A stretch of 48,055 bases of DNA from an uncultured Eubacteriales bacterium (lineage in GTDB: Bacteria; Bacillota; Clostridia; Oscillospirales; CAG-272), in the NCBI GenBank assembly GCA_934503195.1, contig CAKSVM010000012.1:1-48055 (forward strand). The letters run 5' to 3'. The position numbers and the translations under genes are program-made. Shown here in pieces: positions 31,808-40,016 of the stretch (within the stretch, counting starts at the first letter, position 1; each line of letters starts with the position of its first letter). A model generated the notes under the pieces. The model saw nothing but the letters and a program-made list of their open reading frames with translations. It was not told where the DNA came from and made no database searches.

Positions 31808-33874
31808 TTACCTGAACACCGCTACAGCGACGCCGTTCGCCGCGACCTCCGGCATCCTCTCGTAAACCCCGTCGACCGTCTCGGACGAGACAAGCTTCCG
31901 CCCCTCGACCGAAATCTCCGGAATCTTCGCCTCGCTGGAATCGTTCCAGAGCGTCACAATGACCCTTTCTCCGCAATCAAAGCACTTCGCGAGAATCATC
32001 GGATCGGGATTCGTCAGCCCCTCCTCGTCGGCAAAGCGGCCGTTCCGGATTTCTTTTACGTACTTCCGCCGGAGATCGTTCACCTTCTTCGACCACTCGC
32101 GGCTCTTCGCGAATCTGTCGTCAAGGATGTCGATTTTGTCCTGCCGGTACCTCAGCTCCATCTCAAGCGGGAAGTCGAAGACGAGCGCGTAGTTCACAAA
32201 TCTCTCGTCCGTGAAGGGATTCGGATTCCGCAGCGTCACTATCGTCTCGGGGCAGATATACTTGAAAACCTCGGGCGTAACGGTCGAGGTCAGCGTCTCG
32301 CAGCCCGGCTTATACTTCCGGTCGCCGCGCTGTCCCGGGAGATTTCCGATTCCGTGTACCACGTCAAGGCTCGCGCTGTAGAGGTCGGTCAGATGCTCGC
32401 TCATGAAGATGAATTCGGGCGAAATCTCCTTGGCTCCTCTCTGGAGCTTCGCGGCGAGCTTTGACTGTCCCCCGGTCAGCGCGCGCGCCGGGTTGTTTCC
32501 GTCGTGAGGATGATTTTTGTCAAAGCAGATGTAGGGCGGCATTCCTCCGATCTGATCGTAGAGCGCGCCGTCGGCTCCAAACGACGCGATCCATTTCTCG
32601 CGCTCGCACATAAGCTTCTGCCACTCCTCGCAGGCCGGGCAGGCCAGCGCGAACATCTTCCGCGAAAAGTTGTCGAGAAAATCGCTCTTGTGCGACTTCG
32701 AATAGAACTCGACATAATTCGAACCCCAGATATTCTTCGACGCGACGAACTTCCCCTCGCGATTCCTGAAGAAATCGCTTTCGACGTCGATCAGATGCCC
32801 CTGATAATAGAGCGTCACGTGTCCGCCGTCGTTCTGAACCGCTCTGATGTTCGCCTTCAGCGTCTCCCCGCCGCCCATCGACTCCGAGACCTCAAGGTCG
32901 GGATAGTTGTTGTCATGTCCCGAATCGTACCAGCCGAAGAGTCCGAGCGTGTCGTATCCGTGCGCCTTCGCGAGTTTCCAGAGCGTCGGCAGGGTCGTGT
33001 AGTCCCACATCTCGTAGCCGAACTGCTGTTTGTTTATGACGAGGAAGTAACCGAGCATTTCCTTCGCCCAGTCGGGCTTTTTGTGCTTTTTCCGTATCGG
33101 GTCGATGAAGGCCTTGTAGTCGTCGGCCGCGTTATGCCAGTCGCCTTTGTAAAGCTTCAGAACGATCGGCGCGGTCGTCATTTTTCCGTCTTCGAGACAG
33201 AGATTCTTGTCGACGACAAGCGTTATCGCGCCCATGTCTCCGGGATCGCCGACGACCTTGAGCTCCGCCGCGATGAAATCGGGATCGTTTATCGCCACCG
33301 AAAGTGTCTCCGATCTGTCGGAGAGAGCCATCATTCCGAGCGTCGCCCATCCGGGATAAGTGATTTTCAGGCAGTTTGAGCCGTTTTCGCGGTGAACCCA
33401 GCGTTTTGACAGATTTTCGCCGATGTTGTGGATGAATTTCCCCGGCTGATCCGGCCAGAAGAGCGAGGGCTTTCCGTCGCCCAGCGACTTTATTATTCCG
33501 ACGCGCGGATACTCGAAGTCGAGCACCCGCGTTCCCGAGCGGTTTTCAAGGTCGGCCGTGAAGCTCAGTCTGTCGCCGTCAAGGGTCACGCGCAGCGTCA
33601 GTCCGAAGTCGATTTCCCCGGCGTCGCTCCGACCGTTGTCGATTTTAAGCTTTTCGGTATGGAAGGTCAGCGTCTGCCCGTGCTTTTCGGCTTTCATTGT
33701 CTGCGCCGAGCCGAAGACGATATTCTCCTTGCACCTGTCGTCCCCCAGAATCAGCGTGAAGGGGTCGGCCGCCGGCTTTTCGATCACGTTATGGCCGTTC
33801 GATTTGTCGATGAGCTTTGTAAGTCCCGCGCCGTCGTCGAACCCGGCGATCAGCTTTTCGTTTTCAAGAATCAT
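31808..33874 (-). CDS. DUF6259-like putative glycoside hydrolase
   Basis: 688 aa from the ATG at 33874, set by CCGGAGGACGGAACA. No signal peptide, so it is probably intracellular. A beta-sandwich-like N-terminal part (to about 260) precedes a TIM-barrel-like part with YDTLGLFGWYDSGHDNNYPDLEVSES near 345, GGHVTLYYQGHLIDVESDF, SFGADGALYDQIGGMPPYICFDKNHPHDGN near 480 and a small C-terminal beta domain. I recognise it as similar to DUF6259 proteins, which are compared with GH101 alpha-N-acetylgalactosaminidases. The aspartates in GADGALYDQIG are catalytic candidates. The substrate is unknown. It has its own promoter but follows the binding-protein gene by 99 bp. Confidence 0.75.
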   Translation of the reverse strand: MILENEKLIAGFDDGAGLTKLIDKSNGHNVIEKPAADPFTLILGDDRCKENIVFGSAQTMKAEKHGQTLTFHTEKLKIDNGRSDAGEIDFGLTLRVTLDGDRLSFTADLENRSGTRVLDFEYPRVGIIKSLGDGKPSLFWPDQPGKFIHNIGENLSKRWVHRENGSNCLKITYPGWATLGMMALSDRSETLSVAINDPDFIAAELKVVGDPGDMGAITLVVDKNLCLEDGKMTTAPIVLKLYKGDWHNAADDYKAFIDPIRKKHKKPDWAKEMLGYFLVINKQQFGYEMWDYTTLPTLWKLAKAHGYDTLGLFGWYDSGHDNNYPDLEVSESMGGGETLKANIRAVQNDGGHVTLYYQGHLIDVESDFFRNREGKFVASKNIWGSNYVEFYSKSHKSDFLDNFSRKMFALACPACEEWQKLMCEREKWIASFGADGALYDQIGGMPPYICFDKNHPHDGNNPARALTGGQSKLAAKLQRGAKEISPEFIFMSEHLTDLYSASLDVVHGIGNLPGQRGDRKYKPGCETLTSTVTPEVFKYICPETIVTLRNPNPFTDERFVNYALVFDFPLEMELRYRQDKIDILDDRFAKSREWSKKVNDLRRKYVKEIRNGRFADEEGLTNPDPMILAKCFDCGERVIVTLWNDSSEAKIPEISVEGRKLVSSETVDGVYERMPEVAANGVAVAVFR

Positions 33875-33904
33875 TGTTCCGTCCTCCGGTAATTTGTTGG
33901 AACT

Positions 33905-33933
33905 ATTATACATCACGCCGGAGAGTTTGTCAA
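33905..33933 (-). promoter_or_regulatory. Promoter of the DUF6259-like gene
   Basis: On the minus strand, -35 TTGACA (33933-33928), 17-bp spacer, -10 TATAAT (33910-33905). Confidence 0.88.
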
Positions 33934-33973
33934 GGGGGAGGTTAATATTGTGCTTATATTGTATAGTTTTGTG

Positions 33974-35404
33974 TCATTTGTAAGCCTTTATTATCGCGTC
34001 GAGGTCGGCCTTCCACGACTCGGAATTCCCGGCGAAATACGACGAAACGTCGCTCCCCGACTCGATCAGCTTCGCCGTAGTGTTGAAGGGATTCACGCTG
34101 AAGCAGTGGTTCAGGTAGCCGTCGAGCGTCAGTCTCAGTCCCGAGCGGATGAGGTCGAGCATTTCCCCGGTCTCGCTGTCGCGGCTGTACTTGCCCTGAA
34201 GTGCTTTTTCGTAGTATGCCGGGATCACATTGCTACGGCTGTAGTATGCAAAGACCTCGCAGAATTCCGACGTCAGCTCCGGATCCTTTGCCGTCACCGG
34301 AACGCACCACAGAACGGTCGACTGCGACACGTCCGAGACGTAATTCTCCTGATTCTCATCGTATTTCGGGAAGGGAAGGATTCCGAAGTCGCTCTCCATC
34401 CCTCGCAGTGTCGACGCCACGCGGAGCGTGCTGAACTGGAAAAGATTCCGATCCTCCATGAAGGATTTCGCCCAGACTTCGTATTCGTCGCCGTTCTTTA
34501 TATAAAATGTCTTGTCAAAGACAGCCGCCGTGAATTTCTCACAGACCGAGATGAGCCGTTCGTTCTGACCGAGGAAAACCGGGATTCCGTTCTCCTTTTC
34601 GAAGATATTTATCCCGCAGGACGCCTGAATCGTGGCAAACGGCGTGAAATGTCCCGAGATCGCGATGAGATCGTCGTCGCGTGTGATCTCCCCGTCGCCG
34701 TTCAGATCCGAGCTTATGTTCTTGGAGAGCGAAAGCATTTCGTCGACCGTCCATTTTCCGTCGTTGACAAGCCTGTAGAGATCAGGGAGCGAATAGTCGG
34801 TGTGGAGCTTTTTGTTGTAGTAAACGACCGCCGCCGCGTTGTACATCGTCGTCGACATATCGCCGACAAGCGAATAGAGTCTGCCGTTTATCCCGGCCGT
34901 GTCCGCAAGCCTTCCGACCCACCACGGATTCGAGAGGTCAACCGGAAGCTTTGTTATGTCGAGAAAATTCCCGCTCATCGCGAGCTTCGGAATCACGGTC
35001 ATCGCGCCGCTCATGAGGTCATACGTGTCGTCGCCCGACATCACCGCCGAGGTTATCGTCTGACTGAACTCAGCCGCCGCCCGCCAGCCGGAGTCCTTTT
35101 CGATGAAGTTTATTTTTATCCCGAGATGATCCTCGGTGTCGAGCTTCCGCTGATGCGCCGCGTCGTCAACCACATCTCCGGTCTGTTCCGCGTCGAAGAG
35201 TTCGCTCCGTCCACCCGCCGCGAGAATCGTGAATTCGCGTCCGCCGAGGTCTTTCCGCTCGGGGAGATTGTATTCCGGCGTTTGTATTGTCGTCTCGCCG
35301 GCAGTCGTTGTGGTTTCGGGCTTTGTTTTCTCCCCTCCGCAGGCGGTTATCCCGCAGAACGCGGCGAGTGCGAGAAGGCTTGCTGTGATGCGTTTTGTTT
35401 TCAT
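33974..35404 (-). CDS. Extracellular solute-binding lipoprotein, second orphan
   Basis: 476 aa. The signal peptide MKTKRITASLLALAAFCGITACGG has a lipobox Cys near residue 22 and a KPETTTTAGETT linker. The mature part is family 1-like (AAEFSQTITSAVMSGDDTYDLMSGAM, NPWWVGRLADTAG, FGILPFPKYDENQENYVSD). It is related to the 13772 protein by layout and the PFPKY block. Its ATG overlaps the stop of the upstream gene as ATGA. No permease or ATPase gene is near, so it must use shared transport parts elsewhere. Confidence 0.87.
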   Translation of the reverse strand: MKTKRITASLLALAAFCGITACGGEKTKPETTTTAGETTIQTPEYNLPERKDLGGREFTILAAGGRSELFDAEQTGDVVDDAAHQRKLDTEDHLGIKINFIEKDSGWRAAAEFSQTITSAVMSGDDTYDLMSGAMTVIPKLAMSGNFLDITKLPVDLSNPWWVGRLADTAGINGRLYSLVGDMSTTMYNAAAVVYYNKKLHTDYSLPDLYRLVNDGKWTVDEMLSLSKNISSDLNGDGEITRDDDLIAISGHFTPFATIQASCGINIFEKENGIPVFLGQNERLISVCEKFTAAVFDKTFYIKNGDEYEVWAKSFMEDRNLFQFSTLRVASTLRGMESDFGILPFPKYDENQENYVSDVSQSTVLWCVPVTAKDPELTSEFCEVFAYYSRSNVIPAYYEKALQGKYSRDSETGEMLDLIRSGLRLTLDGYLNHCFSVNPFNTTAKLIESGSDVSSYFAGNSESWKADLDAIIKAYK

Positions 35405-36621
35405 TTTACTCGTCCTTTCTTATTCAGATGAATGTAGTATGCCGTTACGACCGCGAAGGCCAGATTGTAACCGATGTTTTCCCAGTCGGTCTCTCCGATG
35501 AGCGCGGAAAGCTTTGCGAACGCTGTCTGTGAGGTTTTTTCGTCCCCTCCGGCAATCGCGATCAGATCGGCAAAGACAGCCTGACCGAGAAATTTCTTCT
35601 CGTCGCCCATGCCGGGGCTTATCACCCCGAAGAAATATCCGCACTGACGCCCCGCCTCCGAAATCTCGTTTTCGGGCGAAGGGTCGGCGATCTCCCGGAT
35701 TTTGCGCCAGTCGAAGTCGATTTTACGTCTCGGCTCCGGAAGCTTTTTATATTCGTCGAAGAATCCCGACACCGCGAACGCGTCGGCTCTGAGGCCTGAG
35801 AGATAGTAATCTTTGCGACAGTCGTCAAGCTTCATGAGTTCGGACAGGCAGATCTGCGCGCAGGCATCAATCCAGAACTGAATAAGTCCGGTATCGCGGA
35901 TCATGTCGGGCGCAAAGCCGTGTGAAATTATTTCGACTCGCGAATAGATTGACCCACGCGGATGTCCGTTCACCAGCGACAAAAACTCCGTCTTGTCGAG
36001 AAGCCTGAGTTCCACCCCGACCGCCGCCGTGAAGACAAGGTTTGCCGCGCCCCTGAAATCAGCTCCGGCGTAAGATCCACGCGTGATTTCGGAAACTTCG
36101 GTCGGAATCCGCCATCCCGCGTTCCTGACGCCATTTATCGAGCGAATGAGCCGTTTTTTTATCTCACCGCGCAGATTCTCGTCGCAGGCCGCCGAGTGCG
36201 AGAGCTTCCAGAGTCCGAGAAGCCACGGGCCGAACTGATCCTCCGAGCTGTAGGGGTAATGCGAAAAGAAGTCGTCGGCCACGCCGCGCGCGATGAATCC
36301 GTCGGTTTTACCGATGTCGCAGAGCTTCAAGAGTCCGTTCGCGATCAGAATCATCTCCTGCCGCAGCTCTTCGTCGGGCGAGATTTCATATTTTTCGCAG
36401 AGTCCGAAGAGGTATAGTCCGCCGAAAAACGCGCCGTTTTCGATGCTCACGCCCCAGCCGAGCGGGTTAGGGAAGCTTTTTTCGCATTCTTCCGGCGTCG
36501 GTATCAGAGTGTGTCCGTTTTTGTCGGCGTAGTCGAGAAGGTATCCGGCCGGTGACGCGGATTTTTCGTCGGGTCTCGTGTACCGTTTCCTTATGTGGTC
36601 GTGAAGTTCGTTTATTTTCAT
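35401..36621 (-). CDS. Probable alpha/alpha-barrel (six-hairpin-like) carbohydrate enzyme, unassigned
   Basis: 406 aa from the ATG at 36621, set by AGGAGGAAAAA (36632-36627); the longer frame upstream runs through the promoter region. It is rich in helices and paired aromatic/acidic segments like six-hairpin glycosidases: FPNPLGWGVSIENGAFFGGLYLFGLCEKY, GFIARGVADDFFSHYPYSSEDQFGPWLLGLWKL and GYFFGVISPGMGDEKKFLGQ. I cannot assign a family with confidence. No signal peptide, so cytoplasmic. It is the first gene of the minus-strand unit with a solute-binding protein, which supports a role in handling an imported glycan. Confidence 0.6.
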   Translation of the reverse strand: MKINELHDHIRKRYTRPDEKSASPAGYLLDYADKNGHTLIPTPEECEKSFPNPLGWGVSIENGAFFGGLYLFGLCEKYEISPDEELRQEMILIANGLLKLCDIGKTDGFIARGVADDFFSHYPYSSEDQFGPWLLGLWKLSHSAACDENLRGEIKKRLIRSINGVRNAGWRIPTEVSEITRGSYAGADFRGAANLVFTAAVGVELRLLDKTEFLSLVNGHPRGSIYSRVEIISHGFAPDMIRDTGLIQFWIDACAQICLSELMKLDDCRKDYYLSGLRADAFAVSGFFDEYKKLPEPRRKIDFDWRKIREIADPSPENEISEAGRQCGYFFGVISPGMGDEKKFLGQAVFADLIAIAGGDEKTSQTAFAKLSALIGETDWENIGYNLAFAVVTAYYIHLNKKGRVK

Positions 36622-36649
36622 TTTTTCCTCCTGAATTTTCCGAAAACTC

Positions 36650-36700
36650 TTCCATTTCCGCCTGGAATATGGTATAATAATTATAAACCAAAAAAAGCGG
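36650..36700 (+). promoter_or_regulatory. Promoter of the AraC pair, with an A7GCG word downstream
   Basis: Plus strand: -35 TTCCAT (36650-36655), 17-bp spacer, -10 TATAAT (36673-36678). A minus-strand TATAAT lies at 36686-36681 for the divergent gene with a poor -35, which suggests an activator-dependent promoter. CAAAAAAAGCGG at 36689-36700 resembles the direct repeats before the ROK gene. Confidence 0.6.
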
Positions 36701-36754
36701 AGCGTCCACCACAAATCTGACGGATTTCTCCACTTTTATGATATCGGGGAGCTT

Positions 36755-37639
36755 ATGGAAAGGACAGTAAAAAACTTCACATGGAACGGCGAGACGGTCA
36801 CCTACACAAGATCGCGCATCGGCGCGAGCGGGAATTATTATAAATTCGACTCGCTCTGCGTCACGCATATAATTGACGGAAACGGAAAATGGCGGATCGG
36901 CGGCGAGCTTTGCGAGGTCTCTCCGGGGAATCTTGTCTTCCTCGGGAGCTTTGAGCCGCGCAGACTCGTCTTCACGTCGGACGAGCTTGAGATCGAGACA
37001 TTTTCATTTCCACTGTCGTTTTTCGCTGCGGCGGGAGTCGGCGAGTGTCTGCGGGTGTTTTACGGCCGCGCGGACAGATTCACACACTCGCTGAAATCCG
37101 AGGAGCTTTGCGGGATTTTTTCGGGGATCGCGCGCGAAATGCTTTCGGATTCTCCCTCGGGGAGTCTGATTCTCGGACTTTCGACCGTCCTTCTCACGCT
37201 TTCGGGGCGCGGATATGACCTCGCGTTTCCCGGCTCGCTCGAAAAGAATTTCCGCCTTGATGCCACGTCTGCCGGAGCGATCGCCTCCTCGGCCGCCTTC
37301 ATAAACGAGAATCTGACGTCGGAGCTGAATGTCTCCGGACTCGCGAAACGCGCCGGAATGAGCGTCGGACACTACACAAAGCTTTTCAGAAAATACGTCT
37401 CAACCACCCCGGCCGACTACATCGCGCACTGCCGGATAAAACGCTTCCTGTCGCTTGCCGGAAGCTCTGACAATCTCTTAAGGCTCGCGTTTGACTGCGG
37501 ATTTTCGTCGTCGAGCGGATTTTACAAGACCTTCCGCCGGATCTGCGGTTCTTCGCCGACCGAAACGCTCCGCGAGAGCAGAACCCGGAATGATGATATG
37601 AAAGGAGAAAAAGATGATCAAAGTTCCGTTCCAATATGA
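36755..37639 (+). CDS. AraC-family transcriptional regulator 1
   Basis: 294 aa. An N-terminal cupin-like sensor (about 1-160, for example WRIGGELCEVSPGNLVFLGSFEPRRL) precedes a C-terminal double helix-turn-helix (about 190-280): LNVSGLAKRAGMSVGHYTKLFRKYV, then LLRLAFDCGFSSSSGFYKTFRRICG. It is divergent from the 35401-36621 gene and overlaps the next AraC gene by 26 bp in another frame, so the two are co-translated. It probably activates one or both flanking units. The start is the first ATG after GGGGAG. Confidence 0.9.
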   Translation: MERTVKNFTWNGETVTYTRSRIGASGNYYKFDSLCVTHIIDGNGKWRIGGELCEVSPGNLVFLGSFEPRRLVFTSDELEIETFSFPLSFFAAAGVGECLRVFYGRADRFTHSLKSEELCGIFSGIAREMLSDSPSGSLILGLSTVLLTLSGRGYDLAFPGSLEKNFRLDATSAGAIASSAAFINENLTSELNVSGLAKRAGMSVGHYTKLFRKYVSTTPADYIAHCRIKRFLSLAGSSDNLLRLAFDCGFSSSSGFYKTFRRICGSSPTETLRESRTRNDDMKGEKDDQSSVPI

Positions 37640-38453
37640 AATCCCCGGCTCAAAGCAGACCGGATTCTCGGCGAAAAGAAAGACCGTCTCGTCGTCATAC
37701 AGCCTCCACTGGCACAGATGCTGCGAAATCGAGTTTATCTTAGGCGGCCGCGGGTCGCAGGTTCTCAACGGCACAAGATACGACCTTCTCCCCGGGACAA
37801 TCTATATGCTCACCCCGGCCGACTGCCACTCGGTCGAGGCCTATGAACCGCTCGACATCGGCGGGATAATGTTTGAGGAAAAGCTCGTGTCAAAGTCGCT
37901 CTACGAACGGATTCTGACCTTTGAGACACTCGGGTACAACCTCTGCGCGAGACTTTCGGGACAGAGCTTTTCGTCGGTCAGCGGATTCGTGAACTCGCTT
38001 TTAGCTGAGGATCGGGCGGAGAATTTTGACGAGTTCGGCGATATGTACGTGAGTAATCTCATCGACTGCCTGCTGGTCGAGCTTCTCCGGAACTGTCAGT
38101 CTGCTCCGGTCGGGATCGGAAAGTCGCAGGTCAGCGCGGCGATTCTCTATCTCCACAGCCATTACACCGAGGAGGTGACGCTCGACACGCTCGCTTCGGT
38201 CTGCCATCTCAGTAAGAATTATTTTTCGGAGATCTTCAGAGCCTCGACCGGATCGACCTTCAAGAGCTATCTTATCGAGCTTCGGCTGCGTCAGGCCTGC
38301 CGACTCCTCGCCAGCACCGACATGACGGTCACCGACATCTGCTACGCCAGCGGATTCGATACCTTCTCAAACTTCATGCGGAGATTCAGAAAGCGATTCG
38401 GACAGACCCCGCTCGACTTCCGCGTCGGGAATCAGAATAAATTTTCTGAATAA
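37614..38453 (+). CDS. AraC-family transcriptional regulator 2
   Basis: 279 aa. N-terminal cupin-type sensor: LHWHRCCEIEFILGGRGSQVLNG and LLPGTIYMLTPADCHSVEAYEP. C-terminal AraC domain (about 175-272): LDTLASVCHLSKNYFSEIFRAST and VTDICYASGFDTFSNFMRRFRKRFGQTP, a strong second-helix consensus. The ribosome site AAAGGAGAAAAAG lies inside the end of the first AraC gene. The direct repeats just after this gene and before the ROK gene are its likely operator. Confidence 0.92.
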   Translation: MIKVPFQYEIPGSKQTGFSAKRKTVSSSYSLHWHRCCEIEFILGGRGSQVLNGTRYDLLPGTIYMLTPADCHSVEAYEPLDIGGIMFEEKLVSKSLYERILTFETLGYNLCARLSGQSFSSVSGFVNSLLAEDRAENFDEFGDMYVSNLIDCLLVELLRNCQSAPVGIGKSQVSAAILYLHSHYTEEVTLDTLASVCHLSKNYFSEIFRASTGSTFKSYLIELRLRQACRLLASTDMTVTDICYASGFDTFSNFMRRFRKRFGQTPLDFRVGNQNKFSE

Positions 38454-38456
38454 TCC

Positions 38457-38521
38457 GAAAAAAAGCGATAAAATCTGAAAAAAAGCGACACGCGATCGTA
38501 AATTCCGTCGTAAAATATAAT
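38457..38521 (+). promoter_or_regulatory. AraC-type operator (two direct repeats) and activator-dependent promoter of the ROK-SIS pair
   Basis: Two copies of GAAAAAAAGCGAYA at 38457-38470 and 38477-38490, exactly 20 bp apart (about two helical turns), upstream of a perfect -10 TATAAT at 38516-38521. The -35 position (CGATCG) is not a sigma-A match. This is the classic layout for class II activation by an AraC protein. Confidence 0.65.
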
Positions 38522-38538
38522 AAAAAGGAAGTGACACA

Positions 38539-39408
38539 ATGTACATAGGAATTGATATCGGAGGCACAAAGTGCGCCGTCGTCCGCGGAGCCGGACGGAA
38601 TATTGAGGAAAAAATCAGATTCGACACGACAAATGTAAACGAAACGCTCGGAAGGCTCAGAGAAGCGGTCAGAAAGCTCATGACCCCCGACGTGAAAGCG
38701 ATCGGAATCAGCTGCGGCGGCCCGCTCGACTCGAAGCGCGGGATAATCCAGTCGCCGCCAAACCTCCCGGGATGGGACAATATCCACATAACCGGGATGA
38801 TGAGTAAAGAATCCGGAGTCCCGGCATATCTCCGCAACGACGCCGACGCCTGCGCGCTCGCCGAATGGCGTTACGGGGCGGGCGAAAATCTCCCGAACAT
38901 GGCGTTTCTCACCTTCGGAACCGGGCTCGGTGCGGGGTTGATCCTTGACGGAAAGCTCTACTCCGGCGCGTCGGGAATGGCCGGGGAAATCGGCCACGTC
39001 AGCCTCTACGACCCGACGCCCGACGCTCACATAGGATACAACAAGCGCGGCGCGGCCGAAGGCTATTGCAGCGGCGGAGGAATCGCCCAGTACGGAAAGG
39101 GAAGCGCGAAGGAGCTTGGAATCCGGGCCGAAAATGGCGACGCCGAGGCGATCGCGGTCTACAGAAGGGTCGGCGAGGATCTCGGAAAGACATTGGCGAT
39201 TCTCATCGATATTCTGAATCTCAACGTCATCGTCATCGGAAGCATATTTGTGAGATCGAGGGAATTCATCGAGCCGTCAATGAACGAAAAACTCCGCGAG
39301 CTTGCGCTTTCGCAGAGTCTTGACGTATGTAAAATTGTCCCGGCCGCGCTCGGCGAGAGCATCGGAGACGTCGCCGCGCTGGCCATTGCCGAAATCGGTA
39401 ACGAATGA
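38539..39408 (+). CDS. ROK-family sugar kinase without the usual zinc motif
   Basis: 289 aa. ATP-binding phosphate-1 IGIDIGGTKCAVVRG at the start, catalytic aspartate region YLRNDADACALAEW near residue 112, phosphate-2 LTFGTGLGAGLILDGKL near 128, and the sugar-contact GEIGHVSLY near 153. ROK kinases usually follow with CxCGxxGCxE for zinc; here the stretch is GYNKRGAAEGYCSG, so that site is lost. Probable hexose or amino-sugar kinase. Coupled to the SIS isomerase gene downstream, so the pair may phosphorylate and isomerise a sugar released by the GH-like proteins nearby. Confidence 0.88.
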   Translation: MYIGIDIGGTKCAVVRGAGRNIEEKIRFDTTNVNETLGRLREAVRKLMTPDVKAIGISCGGPLDSKRGIIQSPPNLPGWDNIHITGMMSKESGVPAYLRNDADACALAEWRYGAGENLPNMAFLTFGTGLGAGLILDGKLYSGASGMAGEIGHVSLYDPTPDAHIGYNKRGAAEGYCSGGGIAQYGKGSAKELGIRAENGDAEAIAVYRRVGEDLGKTLAILIDILNLNVIVIGSIFVRSREFIEPSMNEKLRELALSQSLDVCKIVPAALGESIGDVAALAIAEIGNE

Positions 39409-39419
39409 GAGGAAACAAG

Positions 39420-40010
39420 ATGTTATATAATAATTATCCTGAGCTTAAATCAGTCAAGCCGCAGATCGAGGCGGCGATCGGACTTGTGGTCGACTGCTAT
39501 CGTTATGGCGGTAAAGTAATGACGGCCGGGAACGGCGGAAGCGCGGCCGACTCCGAGCATATCGTCGGAGAGCTTATGAAAGGGTTCAAGTCGAAGAGAC
39601 GCGTGATGGATCCCAGGATCCCCTCGAAACTCGCGGAAAAGCTTCAGGGCGCGCTCCCCGCGATCTCGCTCTCGTCCGGACTCGCGCTCCCCACCGCCTA
39701 CGCGAATGACGTCGACGGCGAATATTCGGTCGCTCAGACCCTTTACGGACTCGCCAAGCCCGGCGACGTCGCGATACTTATCTCAACCTCCGGAAACGCG
39801 AAGAATCTCTGCCATGCGGCCGAGCTTTCGAGATATATCGGGGTAAAGACGATCGCGCTCACCGGGGAAGCGGGCGGAACGCTCGGTCAGATCTGCGATC
39901 TCGCGATAAAGGTTCCGGCGTCCGATACCTACCGGATTCAGGAATATCATCTTCCGGTTTATCACGAGATCTGCGCCAGAGTTGAGGAGATTCTTTTCCC
40001 GGTGAGGTGA
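39420..40010 (+). CDS. SIS-domain phosphosugar isomerase, GmhA-like
   Basis: 196 aa from the ATG at 39420, which follows GAGAGGAAACAAG; an ATG five codons earlier overlaps the ROK stop. SIS motifs: VMTAGNGGSAADSEHIVGELMKGF near residue 40-63 (phosphate loop) and ILISTSGNAKNLCHAAELSR near 121-140, with the GmhA-like centre LQGALPAISLSSGLALPTAYANDV and the late YRIQEYHLPVYHEIC. GmhA makes heptose-7-phosphate for LPS or S-layer sugars, but here, beside a ROK kinase and a catabolic locus, a different phosphosugar is more likely. The gene ends 6 bp from the convergent SleB-like gene. Confidence 0.87.
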   Translation: MLYNNYPELKSVKPQIEAAIGLVVDCYRYGGKVMTAGNGGSAADSEHIVGELMKGFKSKRRVMDPRIPSKLAEKLQGALPAISLSSGLALPTAYANDVDGEYSVAQTLYGLAKPGDVAILISTSGNAKNLCHAAELSRYIGVKTIALTGEAGGTLGQICDLAIKVPASDTYRIQEYHLPVYHEICARVEEILFPVR

Positions 40011-40016
40011 ATTCTG

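Noticed and set aside
33950..35431. 493-codon plus-strand open frame opposite the solute-binding gene
   Set aside because: The opposite strand encodes a lipoprotein with a clear signal peptide and lipobox; this frame is a GC-rich shadow.
39420..40010. Heptose/LPS biosynthesis role for the GmhA-like gene
   Set aside because: No other heptose genes are nearby and the context is a catabolic locus with a ROK kinase.
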